NCBI GenBank assembly: GCA_002256145.1
Contig: NKIP01000005.1
Coordinates: forward strand, 3,618-67,617
Reading direction: 5' to 3'
DNA from: Comamonadaceae bacterium PBBC1
GTDB taxonomy: Bacteria > Pseudomonadota > Gammaproteobacteria > Burkholderiales > Burkholderiaceae_C
Length of the DNA stretch: 64,000 nucleotides
Position numbers and translations under genes: made by a program. Below the pieces are notes generated by a model that saw only the letters and a list, made by a program, of their open reading frames with translations, was not told where the DNA came from and did no database searches. Below, piece by piece: positions 51,767 through 59,848 of the stretch (positions within the stretch are counted from its first letter, which is position 1; the number at the start of each line of letters is the position of its first letter).

Positions 51767-52969
51767 TCACGCTGGGCTGTGTGCGGTCACAACCGAGCGG
51801 AAGATGGTCTCAACTTGATCGGTAATTTGATGCCAGTCCCAGGAGGCCACGCTGGCGGCCGTGTGTTGTCTTGCTTTGAGCAATGTGGCGCTACTTCGGG
51901 TGATGTCCAACGCTTTCAACACATAGCGCTGCGGGTCTTCAACGGGCACCAGCCACCCATTGTGTTCGTGCCGGATGAGTTCTGTGGCAGCTGCACAGTC
52001 AAAAGCCAAAACGGGCGTGCCACTGGCCAGAGCTTCCAGCGTCACATTGCCAAATGTCTCGGTCAGGCTGGGGAATAAAAACAAATCTGAACTGGCGTAA
52101 GCCACGGCCAACTGCGCATGACTGCACATGCCCATGAACACCGCTTCCGGGCAATCGATTTTAAGTTTTGCACGGTAAGGGCCATCGCCCGCAAAAATCA
52201 TTTTGACTTTTCGGCCACATTGCTTGAGCGACTGGTAAGTGTTCACAATCAGGTCCAGGTTTTTTTCTGCAGCCAACCGACCCACCGACAGCAGGACCAC
52301 CGTGTCGTCTTGCACTTGCCATGCAGCCCTTTGTGCCACGCTGCGCTGACCGGGGTGAAACACCTGTGTGTCGACACCCCGCGCCACAACACTCAAATTC
52401 TCGAAACCAGATGCTGCCAGTTGCGCCTGCAAGGCCATGGTGGGCACCATGGTGCACAGGGTGCGGTTGTGGAATTTCCGCAAATAAGACACGATGGGTT
52501 TGCTCAACCAACCCACGCCGTAGTGCCTGCTGTAACTGTGAAAGTTGGTTCTGAAATCCGAGGTCACGGGCAGTCGCAACACCTTGGCCGCTCGAAGGGC
52601 CGACCATCCCAAAGGGCCCTCTGTGGCGATGTGCACCAGGTCGGGTCGTTTGATGGTCCACGCCTTGATCAGCTGCTTTTTGCTGGGAAATCCCAATTTG
52701 AGCTGAGGGTAGTGCGGGATGGGCAAACCGCGCAACAAAATTTCTGACCAAGCTGTTTGCAGTGAAGCGGTGTCATGCTTGTCCTGCCGGGGGCGAATGA
52801 GTTGGATGGTGTGTTGACGTTGACTCAACTGCACGATCAGCTTGGACAGCGTCAGTGCCACGCCATTGACTTCGGGTGGCCAGGTTTCGGTGACCACAGC
52901 AATTCGCAATGCCGAATTTTCGGGCTCAAAGTTTTCCACCAGCAAGTGTTCGGTCGATGCATGTTCCAT
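51767..52969 (-). CDS. GT4-family glycosyltransferase (MgtA/SqdX-like)
   Basis: 400 residues from ATG 52969. LRIAVVTETWPPEVNGVALTLSKLIVQLSQRQHTIQLIRPR is the donor-independent N-terminal domain of the GDP-mannose/SqdX-type lipid glycosyltransferases; VLLSVGRLAAEKNLDLIV, VKMIFAGDGPYRAKLK, VFMGMCSHAQLAVAYASSDLFLFPSLTETFGNVTLEALASGTPVLAFDCAA carries the EX7E-type nucleotide-sugar site. Relatives glycosylate diacylglycerol or glucuronosyl-diacylglycerol. It has a Pho box and a predicted leaderless start, so a second glycolipid step under Pi stress is likely; the sugar is unknown. Confidence 0.88.
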   Translation of the reverse strand: MEHASTEHLLVENFEPENSALRIAVVTETWPPEVNGVALTLSKLIVQLSQRQHTIQLIRPRQDKHDTASLQTAWSEILLRGLPIPHYPQLKLGFPSKKQLIKAWTIKRPDLVHIATEGPLGWSALRAAKVLRLPVTSDFRTNFHSYSRHYGVGWLSKPIVSYLRKFHNRTLCTMVPTMALQAQLAASGFENLSVVARGVDTQVFHPGQRSVAQRAAWQVQDDTVVLLSVGRLAAEKNLDLIVNTYQSLKQCGRKVKMIFAGDGPYRAKLKIDCPEAVFMGMCSHAQLAVAYASSDLFLFPSLTETFGNVTLEALASGTPVLAFDCAAATELIRHEHNGWLVPVEDPQRYVLKALDITRSSATLLKARQHTAASVASWDWHQITDQVETIFRSVVTAHSPA

Positions 52970-52975
52970 GAACCC

Positions 52976-53009
52976 ATGTTGCCTTGTTGATTTAACAACT
53001 TGATGACAA
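52976..53009 (-). promoter_or_regulatory. Pho-box promoter of the GT4 gene
   Basis: Minus strand: TTGTCAT (53009-53003), CAAG, TTGTTAA (52998-52992), 10 bp, -10 CAACAT (52981-52976). The ATG at 52969 sits at the predicted transcription start (leaderless). Confidence 0.65.
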
Positions 53010-53055
53010 ACAAGCGGGTGCTTTTGAGCGGAGATCTAGGCCTTGGTGTGAGGGC

Positions 53056-53089
53056 ATGTCACTGTTGTTTCACATGACTTCTTCATGAT
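53056..53089 (+). promoter_or_regulatory. Pho-box promoter of the DUF962-like gene
   Basis: ATGTCAC (53056-53062), TGTT, GTTTCAC (53067-53073), 10 bp, -10 CATGAT (53084-53089). Divergent from the GT4 Pho box 46 bp away. Confidence 0.7.
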
Positions 53090-53115
53090 GCGAACACCAC
53101 TTTTGGAGGTTTTGT

Positions 53116-53724
53116 GTGAAAGATTTTTTTGAAGCTTTGCGGATTCAGCGCTGGGACGATCACCGTTATTACCACCACTGCCGCATCAACCAGTCCTTGC
53201 ATTTTCTAAGTGCCATGGCGTTTGTGGTGGCCTATGTCCTCTTGTTCATTGACCCTCCCTTGGCGGCCTTGTTGGCTTGGCTGGTGTCCATGACATCACG
53301 ACAAGCGGGCCATTTCTTTTTTGAACCCTTGGGCTATGACGAAGTCAATCAAGCGACACAGGCGTTCAAAGAAGACATCAAGGTCGGCTACAACCTCCGG
53401 CGCAAGGTGGTCTTGCTCAGTGTCTGGGCACTTTTGCCTTTGATGATTTTCTTGAACCCCGATCTTTTTGGCCTCTTGCCAACGCATGAAGATTTTTATG
53501 GCTTTTTGCGTGCGGTGGGATATGCCTGGTTGTATTTGGGCGCAGGTGCTTTGCTGTTTCGCACTTTGCATTTGTTTATTTTGCAAGACGCTCAAACCGG
53601 CCTGGTCTGGATGACCAAAATCCTGACCGATCCATTTCACGACATTTACCTCTACCACAAAGCACCTTTGCACTTGCTGCGAGGCCAACGCTTTGCGCAT
53701 CAGGATGCTCAGGTCAGCCGCTGA
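53116..53724 (+). CDS. DUF962 / Mpo1-like integral membrane protein
   Basis: 202 residues from GTG 53116 with GGAGG about 7 bp upstream. Spans: FLSAMAFVVAYVLLFIDPPLAALLAWLV, VVLLSVWALLPLMIFLNP, AVGYAWLYLGAGALLFRTLHLFIL. His motifs HRYYHHCRINQSLHF and SRQAGHFFFEP resemble the Y-H....N...H and Q..GH..FE motifs of the yeast Mpo1/DUF962 family, iron-dependent dioxygenases in 2-hydroxy fatty acid (phytosphingosine) alpha-oxidation. The assignment is by motif only. A Pho box suggests a lipid-related role under Pi stress. Confidence 0.65.
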   Translation: MKDFFEALRIQRWDDHRYYHHCRINQSLHFLSAMAFVVAYVLLFIDPPLAALLAWLVSMTSRQAGHFFFEPLGYDEVNQATQAFKEDIKVGYNLRRKVVLLSVWALLPLMIFLNPDLFGLLPTHEDFYGFLRAVGYAWLYLGAGALLFRTLHLFILQDAQTGLVWMTKILTDPFHDIYLYHKAPLHLLRGQRFAHQDAQVSR

Positions 53725-53731
53725 TTCAGCA

Positions 53732-53761
53732 CACCCGTCAGCTTCACATGACTGACGGGTG
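53732..53761. terminator. Hairpin between convergent genes
   Basis: Perfect 10-bp inverted repeat CACCCGTCAG / CTGACGGGTG around a 10-nt loop between the DUF962-like and aminotransferase stops. No T-run on either side, so bidirectional termination is only suggested. Confidence 0.6.
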
Positions 53762-53768
53762 CAAGCTT

Positions 53769-55400
53769 TCAGCGTTTGAAGGTCTCTTTCAAAATGCGGC
53801 GGCGGATCGATCGGTTGGTGAGCTGATCATCTTGCCACCACCAACCGTCTTGTTGCATTTGTCGAGCCGCCCGCACAAACCGCTCCAGCACAGCTTCAAA
53901 GTCGGCATCACTGTAGTTGAGGCTGAAGATCAAGCGACCCGTGCCCACCCAGCTCAGTGCCAAACCTTCAAGCCTGAGGTAGTACTGCAGCATCCAGTTG
54001 TAGCGACTCGCCTGGGTGTAAAACAAGGTCCAGACACTGGACATGTTGGCAGCTTGCAAGGGCAAGCCATGTTCTTGCATGGTCGCGTTGAAGTGCTGTG
54101 CACGCGCATTCCAAAGCGCATCAACACCTTGGTAGATGGCTTGAATTTCAGGCGTTTCGAGTTGGTCCAGAAAGGCCGACATGGCCCCCATCACCACCGG
54201 GTGTGCGTTGAAGGTGCCGCGTGCAAAACAAATGTCGGCGGGTCGTTTTTCATCAAATCGGCGCATCCATGGGTGCTGCCCACACACCACACCCACCGGA
54301 AAGCCACCCCCCAGTGTTTTGCCATAAGTGACCATGTCGGCCTTGACGCCAAAGTAGGCTTGTGCACCACCGGCGGCCAGGCGAAAGCCCAAAAACACCT
54401 CGTCAAAAATCAGCACAATGCCTTTCTCGGTACACACTTGCCTCAAGGCTTTAAGCCAGGTGGTGTAAGCCTCTCGGTCATAGGCGGCGCGTCGGCTGCT
54501 GTCCACCAAGGTCGAATCTCCGGGTGCATTGGCGTTGGTGTGCAGCGCCTGCAATGGGTTGATCAACACACATGCGATGTCTTTGCGGCTTCGCAGCACC
54601 GCCAAACTGCGCTCGTTCATGTCGCTCAGGGTGTAAGTCTCACGCGGTGGCATGGGGTTGCCTGGCCCGGGTTGGACATCTTCCCACCAGCCATGGTAGG
54701 CACCGCAAAAGCGCACGATGTATGGGCGGCGTGTGTGGTAGCGGGCCAGTCGCACCGCTTGCATCACCGCCTCGGTGCCCGACATGTGGAACGACACCTC
54801 GTCCAGGCCCGAAATGGCTTTGAGGCGTTGTGCATTGCTGGCCACCACGGGGTGGTACGAGCCCAGCACTGGCCCCAAGGCCTGTGTTTTGGCCAGACCA
54901 TCGGCCATGGTCCTTTTGTAAAAGTCGGCACCGAACACATTGACGCCATACGAGCCGGTCAAATCGTAAAACACCTGTCCGTCCAGGTCGGTCACTTGAA
55001 CGCCTTGGGCCGACTCCAAAAACGAACCCACTTTCAGATGCTTTTGCACCATGGGGCTGAATTGAAAGGGCACCCGGTAGGCCGTGATGAACTGCATGTC
55101 CGAGATGTTGTCTCGGGCACTGACCGTGGCGGCAATGCTCTGGCTGTGCCGTGTTTGAAGGGTCTGCGCCAAGGCCATGAAGGCCGCCCGTCGCAGAGCC
55201 TGGATGTCGGCAGGTGCGCCATCGCAGCCAAAAAAAGTGCTCTCGTCAAAGCTGTAGCCGGGCAGCCAACGGGCCAGGCGTTTGGCCATGCGCGAGTGGC
55301 CAGCCAAAGAGCGGTGTTTGGCTCTGGAAAGCTGTATGCGCCGTCGAAGCGCAGGAGCCCAAGCAGCCAGCAATCCCAAACTGATCCAAGTGGAGTTCAC
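53769..55400 (-). CDS. Membrane-anchored class III (PLP) aminotransferase
   Basis: 543 residues from GTG 55400 (AAGGA 8 bp upstream; TTG 55406 less likely). An N-terminal hydrophobic segment (WISLGLLAAWAPALRRRI) looks like a signal anchor, followed by about 90 residues of basic linker. The catalytic part has YDLTGSYGVNVFG, VSFHMSGTEAVMQAVRLARYHT, FCGAYHGWW, VLIFDEVFLGFR (PLP-binding Asp) and MVTYGKTLGGGFPVGVV (Schiff-base Lys), like glutamate-1-semialdehyde aminomutase relatives. Aminotransferases of this shape without a known substrate occur in lipid clusters; the substrate is unknown. Confidence 0.85.
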   Translation of the reverse strand: MNSTWISLGLLAAWAPALRRRIQLSRAKHRSLAGHSRMAKRLARWLPGYSFDESTFFGCDGAPADIQALRRAAFMALAQTLQTRHSQSIAATVSARDNISDMQFITAYRVPFQFSPMVQKHLKVGSFLESAQGVQVTDLDGQVFYDLTGSYGVNVFGADFYKRTMADGLAKTQALGPVLGSYHPVVASNAQRLKAISGLDEVSFHMSGTEAVMQAVRLARYHTRRPYIVRFCGAYHGWWEDVQPGPGNPMPPRETYTLSDMNERSLAVLRSRKDIACVLINPLQALHTNANAPGDSTLVDSSRRAAYDREAYTTWLKALRQVCTEKGIVLIFDEVFLGFRLAAGGAQAYFGVKADMVTYGKTLGGGFPVGVVCGQHPWMRRFDEKRPADICFARGTFNAHPVVMGAMSAFLDQLETPEIQAIYQGVDALWNARAQHFNATMQEHGLPLQAANMSSVWTLFYTQASRYNWMLQYYLRLEGLALSWVGTGRLIFSLNYSDADFEAVLERFVRAARQMQQDGWWWQDDQLTNRSIRRRILKETFKR

Positions 55401-55413
55401 AGTCAATTTCCTT

Positions 55414-55447
55414 GTGTCAATGAAATTTCTTTTTATTCAATTTGAGT
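55414..55447 (+). promoter_or_regulatory. Possible weak Pho-box promoter of psd
   Basis: GTGTCAA (55414-55420), TGAA, ATTTCTT (55425-55431; poor), 10 bp, weak -10 TTGAGT (55442-55447). The spacing to ATG 55454 equals that of the three leaderless Pho promoters, which is the main support. Confidence 0.35.
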
Positions 55448-55453
55448 GACAAC

Positions 55454-56332
55454 ATGATGAAGATTCGCAAGCTGTTCCAACAAACACTGCTGCAAGAGGA
55501 CTTGAATTTCTTGCTCACCAACCGCATTCCACGCATCGCTTTGACCCATTTCATGGGGCGCTGGAGCCAGATCAAAAACCCATTTGTGGTCAAGGCTTCC
55601 ATGGCCGTTTGGCGCTGGTTCAGTGACCTCGATTTGAGTGAAGCCAAGCAGCAAAAATTTGACAGCCTGCACGCTTGTTTTACCCGTGAGCTCAAGCCCG
55701 GCTTGCGGCCTGTGGACCCTGATCCAAAAGTCTTGACCTCACCTTGTGACGCCATCGTGGGGGCTTGTGGCGTCATCACCGAGGGACAAGTTTTTCAGGC
55801 CAAAGGTTTTCCTTACCGCTTGCAAACCTTGTTGGGCGATGGTGCTGCGTGCCGTGATTGGCCCGAGGCACTGGAAGGCGGCAAGTTCCTGACCTTGCGC
55901 TTGACCAGCAGCATGTACCACCGATTCCATGCGCCGCACCATGTGCAACTTCAGCATGTGACCTACATCTCGGGTGACACCTGGAACGTCAATCCAGTGG
56001 CATTGAAGCGGGTGGCGCAACTGTTTTGCAAAAACGAACGGGCCGTGCTGCACATGCGGGCCCAATCGGGTGAGCCATTTTTGATCGTGCCCGTGGCCGC
56101 AGTGTTGGTGGCCAGCATGCGCTTGCATGCGGTCGATGTGCTGTTGAATTTGCGCTACAAAGGCCCCAACGAAATCCCTTGTCAAGCCGACTATGTCAAA
56201 GGCCAGGAGATGGGCTGGTTCGAGCACGGCTCCACCATTTTGGTGTTTGTGCCGGCCGGTTTTGATTGGGCCGATGGGCTCACCCCGGGCATGCGCATCA
56301 AAATGGGTGAACCCTTGTTGACCAAGGCTTGA
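55454..56332 (+). CDS. psd: Phosphatidylserine decarboxylase proenzyme
   Basis: 292 residues from ATG 55454 (55457 possible; the TTG at 55442 is in the promoter). LLTNRIPRIALTHFMGRWSQI, FDSLHACFTRELKPGLRPVDPDPKVLTSPCDAIVG, LRLTSSMYHRFHAPHH and the C-terminal GWFEHGSTILVFVPAG; Ser of GST is where the chain self-cleaves to form the pyruvoyl group. It makes phosphatidylethanolamine from phosphatidylserine at the inner membrane. Beside PlcP-type turnover genes, it may adjust PE levels in Pi stress. Confidence 0.94.
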   Translation: MMKIRKLFQQTLLQEDLNFLLTNRIPRIALTHFMGRWSQIKNPFVVKASMAVWRWFSDLDLSEAKQQKFDSLHACFTRELKPGLRPVDPDPKVLTSPCDAIVGACGVITEGQVFQAKGFPYRLQTLLGDGAACRDWPEALEGGKFLTLRLTSSMYHRFHAPHHVQLQHVTYISGDTWNVNPVALKRVAQLFCKNERAVLHMRAQSGEPFLIVPVAAVLVASMRLHAVDVLLNLRYKGPNEIPCQADYVKGQEMGWFEHGSTILVFVPAGFDWADGLTPGMRIKMGEPLLTKA

Positions 56333-56348
56333 GCTGTTTGAGCGGGTG

Positions 56349-57257
56349 TCAGTACTTTTCGGGCACCACCATGTCTTCGGGAACCGGGTGGCGAATGTAG
56401 TCCGGGTTGCGCACACGCCCGGGCAGCATGACCTGGGGGTGTTCCACCTCGTGGTAGGGCACTTGGCTCAGCAGGTGGTCGATGCAGTTCAGGCGGGCTT
56501 TTTTCTTGTCCACGGCTTGCACCACCCACCACGGGGCCTGCGGAATATGCGTGCGCTCGATCATGGTCTCTTTGGCGCGGGTGTAGTCTTCCCAGCGGCG
56601 GCGGCTTTCCAGATCCATGGGACTGAGTTTCCATTGTTTCAGCGGGTCATGGATGCGGCCTAAAAATCGTGCATGCTGTTCGTCATCGGTGATGGAAAAC
56701 CAATACTTCACCAGCTGAATGCCGCTGCGCACCAGCATTTTTTCAAACTCGGGCACCGAGCGAAAGAACTCTTCGTATTCTTCATCGTTGCAAAACCCCA
56801 TGACCCGCTCCACACCGGCCCGGTTGTACCAGCTGCGGTCAAACAGCACGATTTCACCCGCTGCAGGCAGGTGCGAGATGTAACGCTGAAAGTACCACTG
56901 TGTTTTTTCGCGGTCGTTGGGGGCGGGCAGGGCGGCCACGCGGCACACCCGGGGGTTCAGGCGTTGCGTGATCCGTTTGATCACGCCGCCTTTGCCTGCA
57001 GCGTCCCGACCTTCAAACAAGATCACCATGCGGTGGCCGGTTTTGACCACCCAGTCTTGCAGCATCACCAATTCGGATTGCAGGCGTAAAAGCTCGCGAA
57101 AGTAGCGGGTTCGTTCGCTGTTGGCCAAAGGGTTTCCCCCTGATTGCTCGCCCCAGCGGTCGTCGAGTTCCAACTCCAACTCTTCATCGAGGCTGTCCAA
57201 CAGGTCTTCGCGCAGTTGGCGCATTTGTGATTCTTGAATGGACTCGTCTTTGCTCAT
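56349..57257 (-). CDS. ppk2: Polyphosphate kinase 2
   Basis: 302 residues from ATG 57257 (MSKDESIQESQ); the frame to 57287 overlaps the -10 and is not used. LQDWVVKTGHRMVILFEGRDAAGKGGVIKRITQRLNPR has Walker A; EIVLFDRSWYNRAGVERVMGFC the Walker B; the lid ends with PLKQWKLSPMDLESRRRWEDYTRAKETM, typical of one-domain PPK2. The enzyme uses polyphosphate to phosphorylate nucleoside diphosphates (or the reverse). It shares a control region with the divergent CorA-family gene. Confidence 0.95.
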   Translation of the reverse strand: MSKDESIQESQMRQLREDLLDSLDEELELELDDRWGEQSGGNPLANSERTRYFRELLRLQSELVMLQDWVVKTGHRMVILFEGRDAAGKGGVIKRITQRLNPRVCRVAALPAPNDREKTQWYFQRYISHLPAAGEIVLFDRSWYNRAGVERVMGFCNDEEYEEFFRSVPEFEKMLVRSGIQLVKYWFSITDDEQHARFLGRIHDPLKQWKLSPMDLESRRRWEDYTRAKETMIERTHIPQAPWWVVQAVDKKKARLNCIDHLLSQVPYHEVEHPQVMLPGRVRNPDYIRHPVPEDMVVPEKY

Positions 57258-57285
57258 GGGGTGGCCCAAAGTATTTGAAACTTTC

Positions 57286-57319
57286 AATATCGCCCAAGCT
57301 CGTGAATGTTTGATGACGG
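57286..57319 (-). promoter_or_regulatory. Pho-box promoter of ppk2
   Basis: Minus strand: CCGTCAT (57319-57313), CAAA, CATTCAC (57308-57302), 10 bp, -10 GATATT (57291-57286, four of six matches). Transcription would start about 22 nt before the ATG. Confidence 0.72.
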
Positions 57320-57332
57320 TTTGGCGTCATTT

Positions 57333-57366
57333 CTGTCATGACACTTTCATGACGCTGTCCAACAAT
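57333..57366 (+). promoter_or_regulatory. Pho-box promoter of the CorA-family gene
   Basis: CTGTCAT (57333-57339, exact consensus), GACA, CTTTCAT (57344-57350), 10 bp, -10 AACAAT (57361-57366). Extra half-site-like sequences (GCGTCAT at 57324-57330 and, on the other strand, at 57354-57348) fill the gap to the ppk2 Pho box. Confidence 0.75.
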
Positions 57367-57406
57367 GCCAAGCCATGCGACAGAGGGTCTGTGGCAAGGA
57401 ATGAAC

Positions 57407-58504
57407 ATGCGCGTTTTCACCATGGCCTCGCACGAGGTGCACGAGTCCAACACCATCCCCGAAACTTTGCCAACACAGGGTTTTGTGTGGATGGCTTTTT
57501 CTAGACGCGAATTCGAATTGTTGCAAGGCCAGCTTCAAAAAACGGTGGTGGATTGCTTGGGCGTTAGCCTGCATGAGTTGCATGTGCAGGACCTCTTGAA
57601 CAACCAACTGCCTTCGCATTACGACTACACCGCTGATTACGACTTGTTGGTGTTCAGGCGATTGGCCAGAGGGCGAACTGAAACCGATTTGTCCAAACCG
57701 GGGGTCATCTTGCACCAGGAAAACACCATGGGTGGACCCGGTATTTTGAGAAAGATAGACACCAGTCCTGTGGCCTTTTTGTGGCTGGATCGCTTGGTGA
57801 TTACTGTGCACCCGGTGGACTGTGCAGTGCTCTCGCACTTTGCTGCCCGATTGTTGACGGCCAGCAGCTTGCCCCCCGCACAAGCGGCACACCGTTTGCC
57901 TGCCAATCCCGCTGACTTGATGCTGCGCATGGTCAGCCATGTGGTCGATGCTTACCTGGATTTGCGCCGCGAACTCACGCGCCAATTGGACCACTGGCAG
58001 GCCCGTTTGCTGGACCCGCATGCACATTTCAACGACTGGTCGGCTTTGCTCAATGCGCGTTTGAGCCTGCACTACCTTGAGGAAGTGTGCGAGGACCAAC
58101 GCGCCGCCATTCAGGACTGGATCGCCGCGCTGAGCTCATGGCCAGAAGATGAGCAGTACCCCACCCAAAGTCTCGAGATGTTGAGGGTCAGAAGTCGCGA
58201 TGTGCTGGAACACATTGAGCGCGTGGTCCACCATGTGGGGCGACTGGAGCAAAGTGCCGAAACCGCTGTTCAGATGCACTTCAATGTGCAAAGCAACCGC
58301 ACCAACGAGGTCATGCGAACCTTGACGGTGTTGACGGCCATTTTTTTGCCATTGAATTTGATCACCGGGTTTTTCGGCATGAATTTTGAAAACTTTCCTG
58401 CGCTGCATGCCGAAGGCGGGGTGTGGTGGACCGAGGTGCTCATGATCGCTGTGGCACTGACTTTGGCCTGGATTTTTCGGCGTCAGCGTTACATCGGGCG
58501 ATGA
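57407..58504 (+). CDS. CorA-family divalent-cation transporter
   Basis: 365 residues from ATG 57407, with AAGGA 7 bp upstream; starts at 57365-57401 lie in or too near the promoter. A soluble N-terminal domain is followed by a long helix (DAYLDLRRELTRQLDHWQARLLDPHAHFNDWSALLNARLSL...VQMHFNVQSNRTNEVMRTLTVLTAIFLPLNLITGFFGMNFENFP) with the G-M-N pore motif, and a second span TEVLMIAVALTLAWIFRRQRYIGR. CorA proteins carry Mg2+, Co2+ or Ni2+. Pho-box control beside ppk2 suggests supplying Mg2+ to balance polyphosphate. It overlaps the MATE gene tail-to-tail by 16 bp. Confidence 0.92.
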   Translation: MRVFTMASHEVHESNTIPETLPTQGFVWMAFSRREFELLQGQLQKTVVDCLGVSLHELHVQDLLNNQLPSHYDYTADYDLLVFRRLARGRTETDLSKPGVILHQENTMGGPGILRKIDTSPVAFLWLDRLVITVHPVDCAVLSHFAARLLTASSLPPAQAAHRLPANPADLMLRMVSHVVDAYLDLRRELTRQLDHWQARLLDPHAHFNDWSALLNARLSLHYLEEVCEDQRAAIQDWIAALSSWPEDEQYPTQSLEMLRVRSRDVLEHIERVVHHVGRLEQSAETAVQMHFNVQSNRTNEVMRTLTVLTAIFLPLNLITGFFGMNFENFPALHAEGGVWWTEVLMIAVALTLAWIFRRQRYIGR

Positions 58505-59844
58505 GGGGCACGGGCCACACGCCACACCAAGCCGCCAAACAGCACCGAGACGGTGGCCAAGGCCATGGTGCTGGTGATCCAGAAGGTGTCTACTGAAGGG
58601 CGAGGGGTCCAGCTCAGGCCCAGGGCGGAGTCCTGATAGGCCCAGAGGTAGCCTCCCATGAGTCCTGCACCCCAGAGCAAGGCGGTGTAGATGACCAAGG
58701 GTGCCACCGTGATGTGGTAGCAACGCAGCAAAAACACGCTGGTGGCCTGCACCGCGTCGGCCAGATGGTAGAGGGCCACCCAGCCCAGCCACACCGTTGC
58801 AGTTTGTGCCACCACAGGGTCGGTGGTGAAGGCGTGCGCAATGGCGTGCCGACCGGCCAGCAATGCGCCAGCGCACAACAAGGCGGCCCCCACCGTCAGC
58901 CCCAGCCCCAAATAGGTGGCCCGCCGTGCTTTGCCTGCTTGTTGGGCGCCCAGCCAGTAACCGGTGCGGGCGCTGCCGGCAATGCCCAAGGCCAACGGCA
59001 CCATGTACAACACCGAGGCCAGGCTGGCCGCAATTTGGTGGCCTGCCGAAGCCACGGCGCCGAGCCGGGCCACGAACAGCGCCATCATGGTGAACGAGGT
59101 GACCTCTACCATGACCGTCAGACCGGCAGGAATGCCCAGCTGCAAATAGCGTTTCAACAGGGGCCACTGAGGCACTTCGATCCGCTGCCACAAGCCATAG
59201 GGTTGGTAAATGTCCTGGGTGCGCAGCAGCCAAAGACCCGTGAGCATCATCAAACTGTTGACCACCAAGGTCGCCCAGGCACAGCCCACCACCCCCAGAC
59301 CTGGCCATGGGCCAAGGCCAAAAGTGAACACCAGCGACAAAGGAATTTTGACCAACAAGGCCCCAGCCTGCAGCCAGGTGACCAAGCGTGGCAAACCCAA
59401 ACTTTGGTTCAGGGTGCTGTACATCCTGAACAGCAAAGAGGGCACCAAAGCGATGGCCAAAATCCGCAAATACGAACGCACATCGGGCCACAACTCCAGG
59501 GGCACTTGTGTCCAAGACAACCAAGGGTCCGGGAACCACAGCCCGGCCATGCCCGACAAAGTGGCCAAGGCGGTGATGTACAAAGCCTGCCGAAATGAAC
59601 GGCCCAGCTCGCGGGTTTTGCCTGCACCGTGCAACTCGGACCACACGGGCAGCAGGGCCTGCAACAGGCCATTGAGGGCCACATAAATGCTGATGTAAAT
59701 GGACGATGCCAGGGACAAGACCGCCAAGGCTTGTGGGCTGTAGCGCCCAGCAATCACCGTGTCGGCCACGCCAAAAGACATGACCGCCAGTTGCCCCACC
59801 AACACGGTGCCGGCGTGCCGTGCGATGGTCTTGAATTCGGACAT
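58489..59844 (-). CDS. MATE-family multidrug/Na+ exporter
   Basis: 451 residues from ATG 59844 (MSEFKTIARHAGTVLVGQLAVMSFGVADTVIAGRYSPQALAVLSLASSIYISIYVALNGLLQALLPVWSELHGAGKTRELGRSF), twelve spans arranged as two homologous halves, as in NorM/MATE proteins. GIPAGLTVMVEVTSFTMMALFVARLGAVASAGHQIAASLASVLYMVPLALGIAGSARTGYWLGA is the typical second-half start. Begins 4 bp after the GT-C gene, so probably co-transcribed. Confidence 0.92.
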   Translation of the reverse strand: MSEFKTIARHAGTVLVGQLAVMSFGVADTVIAGRYSPQALAVLSLASSIYISIYVALNGLLQALLPVWSELHGAGKTRELGRSFRQALYITALATLSGMAGLWFPDPWLSWTQVPLELWPDVRSYLRILAIALVPSLLFRMYSTLNQSLGLPRLVTWLQAGALLVKIPLSLVFTFGLGPWPGLGVVGCAWATLVVNSLMMLTGLWLLRTQDIYQPYGLWQRIEVPQWPLLKRYLQLGIPAGLTVMVEVTSFTMMALFVARLGAVASAGHQIAASLASVLYMVPLALGIAGSARTGYWLGAQQAGKARRATYLGLGLTVGAALLCAGALLAGRHAIAHAFTTDPVVAQTATVWLGWVALYHLADAVQATSVFLLRCYHITVAPLVIYTALLWGAGLMGGYLWAYQDSALGLSWTPRPSVDTFWITSTMALATVSVLFGGLVWRVARAPHRPM

Positions 59845-59848
59845 GGCT

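Noticed and set aside
53748..55445. 565-codon plus-strand frame opposite the aminotransferase
   Set aside because: Shadow of a confident PLP-enzyme gene; no domain or start signal.
55419..55452. Minus-strand Pho-box-like sequence before the aminotransferase gene (TTGTCAC, TCAA, ATTGAAT)
   Set aside because: The second half-site matches poorly and the -10 is weak; not listed as a promoter.
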